A DNA stretch of 64,000 nucleotides from Siphonodentalium dalli (taxonomy: Eukaryota > Mollusca > Scaphopoda > Gadilida > Siphonodentaliidae), in the NCBI GenBank assembly GCA_032622095.1, contig CP136061.1, positions 173,357,107-173,421,106 on the forward strand, in the 5' to 3' direction. Under the pieces are notes generated by a model, which did no database searches, was not told where the DNA came from, and saw only the letters and a program-made list of their open reading frames with translations. The translations under genes and the position numbers were made by a program. Of this stretch, positions 57,939 through 64,000 are shown in pieces. Every line of letters starts with the position of its first letter. Positions within the stretch are counted from its first letter, which is position 1.

Positions 57939-58986
57939 CTTCGTTTGCCCCAGTATAAATATAATTTAAAGATCTCTAAAAGTCCACCACTACTTGGGTG
58001 TCAGATTTGTCAAGTTAAATGAATTTAAATCCTGCTATGCAATATGCATGGTGTATGCTTGGGACATGTATATGAAGCCACCAAACAGGCATAAACAACC
58101 ATTATTCGGTCAGATAACAGAAACAAACTTGTGTAAGTTTGAGACGATACATTATATAATGTAGACAGTACGCCTATTATGATTTTAGCGACGTGTACGC
58201 AACACGAGTCATATCGGATCAATGCCAGGTGTGTATATGTATTCCCACTTATTGTTTACACATAAAAACGACATCCTTTTAAATAAAATAATAGTTCGTG
58301 CTTCGAAGTCGCCTAGCAAGGTGCATTTAACAAGATATCGCCGTATAAATAGTGTTATATGTGGTGCTAGTCATTACTAGTAAATATGGAAATAAAATAT
58401 GCGTGATAAGTCTCAAACGAGCACGAAAATACTGGTCAAAAAAAGCGAAAACTAAATACGTGCAGATTCGGAACTGGGGCATGATCAAACCGATGCGAAC
58501 CCAAATGCTAATAGGTGACCGGAAGGGAACCGTGACATTTTCGGGTCATTTTAAGATTAATTTTGTGTGGCATACAAGTATAATACTAAACTTACTTGTG
58601 GTTTGGGAGCTAGGAAATGTATGTATCTAACATTGAGCAACAATATACTCAAGCGTAGCTTCCAGAATTGCAGTTAATCACTCGTGGAAATTGGTGGATA
58701 TTCCATTGAAAATGCACTTGGAAATAATGACTTTTGTAAACATGTAAAATAAACAAATCTTATCGCATAATACTCCATAAAAGCTACTGATTCGATACTA
58801 GTGATCATTGTGGAGTATGCATTGTGTGTTATATTCTGCATTAACTCACCTTTGTCGCTGTTTAATTCAATTTTGGAGCCGACCTTGACATTTGTGACCG
58901 GAAGGGCGCCGAGACACGTGCGATTTCGCGCTGGGTCGTCTGCAGATTTCTAACCGATTCTCGCGGGGCACATGACGCCCCGTGTG

Positions 58987-60000
58987 TCAGTTACATGCAC
59001 TTTAACATTGCGAAATACTCCAGTAAATTGGCTGTATCATGATGTGAAAAATCAAAGAAATGACATTGTAATACATTAGTTATGTTTATTTGAAAACATG
59101 TGTTCATGCGACACACGCGGCAATTTTTAAAATAAAAGTGCGCGAAGCAATTCAAAATATTAATTAGCGCGCAAGGCTGCATTTACCACAAATTACTTAT
59201 CGGCATTGTCTTGTCAATTTATATTGAATATGATTGCTCAAAATTTCACTAAGAGAAAGCACTTTTCTTGATCGTAATACACAATGTAGGCACGAATTAA
59301 TTGTTTACTTTACACAACATATGTATTGACTTGCAATGTCAAGGTTAAAAACCGGTGCCAGACAGAAGTAAACAGAAAACATGTGCGATGTAATCACTGG
59401 TACAATGTGGATAGTTTTGACTAATAATGCAGACAATTGTAACTGAATTTACACTAACTATCCAAGAATTGATATGCCACTTGATGATTTATTTAATGTT
59501 TCATTTCACCACGTAGCCATTGCTCTAAACATTAATAAATCACCCAATTTCATGATGTGGTTTGCCGATGGAGAAATTGAAAATGAAATTCAAATCTTAC
59601 CTTTTGTTTGTTTATTACATTTACTGTTATAAAATATAAACATAAAACCTAATAAATATTCACCATACTACCATGCTAGGGGAGGGGATTCACAACTCTG
59701 AAAAAAAAAATTACTCCCTTCCATGTAGTTGAACATAATTACATAAAACAAGAACCACCATAACATTTAGTAATAACACTTTTTTTTTTTTACAATAACT
59801 TTGATGTCACCAGAAAGTTCTGTTGGCTGGGGTGGCAACGTTCTCTCCTGTCAGTATTGGCTGGAGGTAATGACGTTATTCATATTACTGTTGAGTAAAG
59901 GGTTAATTTGATATTAACAACAAGCACCAGTGCTAGTGGTTGTTTACACAAGTCTGTCCAATAACATTCTGATCTCTAATCTGCCATTCTAATCTCAATT
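58987..60000. other. Gene-free stretch
   Basis: AT-rich. The phrase 'gagtaaagggttaa' at about 59892 resembles one tip of the piggyBac-like MITE at 31147, but no partner end was found. Confidence 0.35.
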
Positions 60001-60004
60001 AACT

Positions 60005-60100
60005 TTAGCCCGCAATCCGGACGCCTAGTAATCTGATAAACCGGCCGTATCCAGCCGCCTAGTAATCTGATAATCCGGACGCAGCCGCCCGGATAAAAAA
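60005..60100 (+). repeat. Short duplicated GC-rich unit
   Basis: 'gccgcctagtaatctgataa' and 'ggacgcctagtaatctgata' are tandem neighbours, followed by 'ccggacgcagccgcccgga'. The GC content stands out against the AT-rich surroundings. Confidence 0.6.
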
Positions 60101-61411
60101 AATCATGACCAGTCAGATTTCAACCCAAATATATTATAATGGTTCTTGGAAACAAGTGTCATTTTTATTTATATCAATTAATATAGTATATATACTATAT
60201 ACACAAACATTTGTCTACCTGAAATGTGATGTTTGATGGTCCTTTTGTTGTTTTTTATGTAACTCAAACTTAATATATATAATATGGGTCATTTAATTAT
60301 ATATAACTCAGTCCTTTGCATTTATGTGAACCTAATTTTAATAGAAGCGATTTGATATCATCTTATATGAACTACGCCGAAGTTAAATAATGCTATCTCC
60401 ATTCGCAAACGTAATTCTCAGAATCTCTCCTTCAAATGACGTATAAAGTGAGCCCAATATATCGGTGAGCGTCGCCAGCAAAAGGCCAAAATGAGATTTG
60501 GAAAATTTCACTTTGCTTCTGGGTTTATGAAACAGGAGTTTTCAATAAATATGATAGATACGATGCCGTGATGTGGCATGATTGGTTTGGGTGGGTCAGT
60601 AAACAATTTCGCTTCTATTGATGTATAATATATATCCTATTTACCGATGAGCGTGTTTTTTGAAGCGAAAGTCAGTGTAAAAACTGGACTTTTGACCCAG
60701 TTTAGCTCACACCATCTGTGCTCATAAGTTACATAACCGGAGTTTTTCTTGACCAATTTTTTACAAGGGATACATCAAATTTAAGAGTAATAACATATCT
60801 TTCTAACTATATATGAGGCATTTATGTTACAAAAATTATTTTTGTGTATTTTAACCTGATTATGGACTTTGTAAAAATAATAAAAAATTATGCCAGGCCA
60901 AGTTGGATACCTTTCTATAGGATTATAAGTACTACTGGGGTGGGGTCAATTTTGTTCTGGGGACATGTGATATGTACATGTATATGTAACAGGGGTTTTA
61001 AGTGGTTAAAGTTAGTTTGAAGATGGCGACTTCGGAGGAAAACACCGCAATTTTGTCCTCGTCTAATGATATATGTGATGAGTTTGGCCGTTTTGATTTG
61101 CCATATTTGATTGTCCATACAATGATAAAAATTTTGAATGTTCATATGTGTCCAGTGTTTCCACCGTTTCGTCGGTGTCTGACCAAGATTGAATTGGATT
61201 GAACTTTGTTCCATTTTACCACAATTGTTTTTGTATTAAAATGAAGAAAAAAAACTGTTGCCGTTATAAAATTAAATTACTCCTAATGTTGGCTTTACCT
61301 GCTGAATTCGATGACAGACGGGTAATATACAGTCAGATCACATACTGTGTTATAACGTTCAAGTTTGTGAGTAATAAATACAGAACCAGACATGCGAATG
61401 AAATGAAGAGG
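60101..61411. other. Gene-free stretch with a small open frame
   Basis: The frame at 61023-61202 begins MATSEENTAILSSSNDI after 'gaagatggcg', a good start context, and is 60 codons long. No domain is recognised and no splice partner can be assigned. It may be chance. Confidence 0.25.
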
Positions 61412-61940
61412 GGGGGGACAGGTATTTTCGGGACACCGGGATCGACCCTTTTTATTTTTCGGGAATTGGGATCGTCAGATTAAATTTTCCGGGAATCGGG
61501 AACAGAATTCTACCGGGAACCGGGAAAGGTTGAAATTATTTTCCTGGACCCGGGAAATTATCCCCAATTAATCGGGAATTCCATTTTTATTCACCTAATT
61601 ATGAACTGATTTCCCCAAAAATGCACACACCCGACTGAGCATATAGGTTCGCATTTTATGTCATGTAAAATGATGTAATTGACCAGACAGTAGCCAGTAA
61701 ATCATAAGATAGCATAAAAATACAATATATGTACATTGATCTACATTACTTGTGAATATTGTATGTTTTGTCGATACTCTATATAATATTTTAATTCCTG
61801 CGAACTAGCTTTTTTTTTTACTGGGAACTGGGATTTGCTGTTAATTCCTGGGAGCTGGGAAATGGCATATTTTTTTCCTGGGAACTGGGATTTGCTGATT
61901 TATTTCCTGGGAATCTGGGATTGGACCCCCCGTCCCCCCC
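61412..61940. repeat. Repeat with G/C-run ends and 'ccgggaa / cctgggaa' words
   Basis: Starts with a run of eight G then 'acaggtattttcggg', and ends 'ggaccccccgtccccccc'. Inside, 'cgggaa(t/c)(t/c)ggga' recurs at 61420-61580 and 'cctgggaactgggatt' at 61820-61920. AATGAA lies near both ends (about 61399 and 61941), a possible target duplication. Probably a degenerate MITE. Confidence 0.45.
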
Positions 61941-63078
61941 AATGAATGCTATTGTATATATTCGTTCTAAGCTTTCATAATTTGCAAGCCAGTAGAACAA
62001 ATGCTAAGGGTATTCACTTCATTGACTTCAATCATACTTTTGTGGTTCTGTAATAATTACACACCAACCAGTGTAAATACATGGAAATGGCCATAAGGCC
62101 AAAGAATGTGTGGTTCGGGTTACAGGGCAGAACAAATATGGCACATGACTAACCCACAAAATTATTAAAATAGGGTTGGCATGGACTGCATCACAGGTTT
62201 TTAGCCACAATCTTCTCTAAATACAAAAACAATAGTTTAAATTGATAAATTTATTCATAATTTATATAGTATAATTTTGTATCATGAAATTGAATTCATT
62301 GTAACATGAAATTTAATTCATGGAAACATTTTATATAAGTTCAATGTATGTACAGCATTTTCAACATTATTTATACCCTGTAAATATTAAACAGAAATCG
62401 GTTCTTATTGGTATTTAATGCCCAATTAACTTCCTGCAACTGTGTTCAATTCAATGTTTTTTTAATGTCAGTGGCTTTTGATGGTGAATTGAAAACTAAA
62501 GCTATCAACTCGAGACCGATCAGAATACATGTACGTGTCTTAGAGACAAATATTCAACTTGTTTTACGATTACAGATGTGTAATAAAAGCCTAACTGAAA
62601 TAGATGCATAATAAATACAGAACATAACATATCTGACTCCAGTATACATTATAGAACTTGTACTTGTAGCGAATGGTGTGGTCACATTACATTCAAGACT
62701 AAATAATTCTCTTGAAATAAATGTTTAGTCTTAGCCATTCGGATGAACATGTTCAATAAAATAATATTGTCAGATCTATGTACTAGTATGTTTTATAGTT
62801 TTATGTCATTTTACGTCATGTAAATTGAAAGGTTGCCTCAACACACGAAAGATTCCACCTTGTTTTTGACTAGTAATATGTACTACTAGTTGCAAATTAT
62901 TTATACATAAATTTGTCAAAAATTAATTCCAACAATCTTTTTTAATTTGATTTCTAATTTTGAGAAGCCATATTTCTGCAAGAACGTCTGACACCTTGAT
63001 GCACACACATATTTAAATTATAAGATGTGCTACGTTGTCCCTCATGTCGGTCACCATTCTTGACAATAGAAGTAATCT
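61941..63078. other. Gene-free stretch
   Basis: AT-rich with no supported gene or repeat. Confidence 0.35.
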
Positions 63079-63790
63079 TCAAATCTGTGTTGAATTTGAA
63101 ACATCGTGACATCCATTTTCTTCATAAATAAACTGGTTCAGTTCCGAAACTTGTTCTCGTAGAATTTCGTCATGTTGGAAATCAGAAGGTGTTGGATGTT
63201 TCTTGTAAGTGTTCCAATGTACAATTGAATAAACAGGCACTTCCAGGAATGTTATCTTGCACGTGGGGAATTTCTTCATGAATGCTGAATAATTTTGTAT
63301 AGTAGTTCAAAGTTCGGATCTACGAGAATCACTGGACGCAAGGTAGATGTAGTTCTTTTGGGGATCTCTGGGCTTCACAGTTAAGTCACATGTACCACAC
63401 CAAACAAATCCAAACTGGACCACCCTTACAAAATTTGTTCATGTTGCTTCGTAACAAATGAAGTCCCTGACCAAGCTCATTTCCACCCTCACACTTCCAA
63501 ATAATAGAATCGTCGACGGGGTGATCACGCAAGAGTTTCTTCAGATGTTTGCCTTTACTGTCGCCGATAATTATGGTCTAAATTATATTTGAGGTCTGCC
63601 CTCTGGAGTCTGGTGACGGTAGCTGGAATTTTATCCTATATTTAGAAAGCTTCGATAGAGACATGACTTGTTCTGGTCGAAAAATAAGTTTTATGCACAA
63701 CAATTTCACAGCTAGTTCGACGAAGAAAAATGGTGGCCACGTGGTTCCGGATTTTTTGGGTCGCTTGCAATGTGGAAAAGCATCGAGCAA
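63079..63790 (-). pseudogene. SGNH-hydrolase-like ORF, broken
   Basis: On the minus strand one frame runs 63790-63578, then a single stop, then TIIIGDSKGKHLKKLL in the same frame. GDS is the first SGNH/GDSL block. VWICLVW follows and, after a frameshift near 63400, CGTCDLTVKPRD. This sits where the block with G-x-N-D is expected, though here it reads GTCD. The frame at 63279-63079 continues with ITFLEVPVYSIVHWN and HDEILREQVSELNQFIYEEN, typical of repetitive SGNH-like proteins in invertebrates. The last His block is not visible. At least two frameshifts and one stop make it dead. Such domains occur both alone and in ORF1 of CR1-like LINEs; nothing here decides which. Confidence 0.65.
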
Positions 63791-64000
63791 TTATTTGATT
63801 TTACCACAAAATACCACTTGAATTTCAGATCCAACTGATACTTTGTCATCTTCGTAGTGTGTTTGAATATACAATTATCTATTATATTAATTTAATAGGG
63901 TACTTTTATCTCCGCGATAGTGACAGGCAACGAATATCGTAGGTGACGTTTGTTTACGTGCACCTGCAGAATTTGATGCTCCGACATCGGCTAAGTTAGC
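63791..64000. other. Window end, nothing recognised
   Basis: AT-rich sequence upstream of the SGNH-like ORF. It may contain the beginning of that gene's element beyond the window. Confidence 0.3.

Larger units (their letters stand above)
54355..58986. repeat. Large imperfect palindrome (4.6 kb) with about 560-bp central loop
   Basis: Left-arm blocks 54355-54606, 55657-56164 and 57172-57408 match, in reverse complement, 58739-58986, about 58226-58738 and 57966-58225. Outermost words are 'cacacggggcgtcatg' at 54355 and its complement at 58986. Innermost are 'cacccaagtagtggtggact' at 57387 and its complement. The left arm has two extra blocks, 54607-55656 and a LINE at 56165-57171, which the right arm lacks. 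The right arm keeps about 30 bp of LINE start and a few bases of its end, so that block was deleted from it. Confidence 0.88.

Noticed and set aside
1-64000. tRNA, rRNA or other structural RNA genes
   Set aside because: None was recognised by eye on either strand. A dedicated covariance search was not possible here.

Overview
The window looks like intergenic or heterochromatin-like DNA from a eukaryote, most likely a marine invertebrate. It is AT-rich, has no operons or dense coding, and no convincing intact single-copy host gene. Almost everything recognisable is a transposable element: non-LTR, DIRS-like and DNA transposon remnants. Repeats at about 13.4-13.7 kb and 14.7-15.7 kb (tracts of 'cagacagacag', then 'caatatacccacca') resemble a repeat type I associate with molluscs, so a mollusc is my low-confidence guess.

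Layout. 0-8.2 kb: a TA-flanked DNA transposon (1305-3253), a fragment of a MULE-like element (3754-4118), a cluster of hairpins (5028-5300) and A-rich low-complexity stretches. 8.2-12.8 kb: a TTA-flanked Harbinger-like element (8205-9870) and a MULE-like element with an 8-bp target duplication (11176-12763), itself interrupted by a TTAA-flanked MITE. 12.8-16.1 kb: dispersed and foldback repeats. 16.1-23.3 kb: a pogo/Tigger-like element (16143-23299) with a 5.6-kb TAA-flanked element ('family A', 16265-21907) inside it. 23.8-30.1 kb: a second large TAA-flanked family (6.3 kb) carrying smaller insertions. 31.1-31.5 kb: a piggyBac-like MITE with two long hairpins.

33.5-35.3 kb holds a broken DIRS-like retroelement (end of reverse transcriptase, RNase H, tyrosine recombinase) on the minus strand. 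It abuts three copies of a PIN/XPG-like nuclease ORF (35.3-38.9 kb), one inverted and two in tandem. 39.3-40.7 kb holds a zinc-knuckle ORF1 of a non-LTR element without its ORF2. 41.9-51.6 kb is a nest: an outer family A copy split at one TAA by element 'B' (43431-45162) and by a second full family A copy (45166-50372). 54.4-59.0 kb is a large imperfect palindrome with a 5'-truncated LINE in one arm and an unrecognised ORF in the loop. 63.1-63.8 kb is a broken SGNH-hydrolase-like ORF.

The strongest result is a set of four element families with GGG...CCC ends and TAA or TTA target duplications, the PIF/Harbinger signature. All are large or medium in size, I found no transposase in them, and each has its own short motif iterated near both ends. 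Two share part of their terminal sequence, and two share interior modules. Nesting, empty sites in paralogous copies and matching target duplications allow a relative insertion order to be read directly from the sequence.
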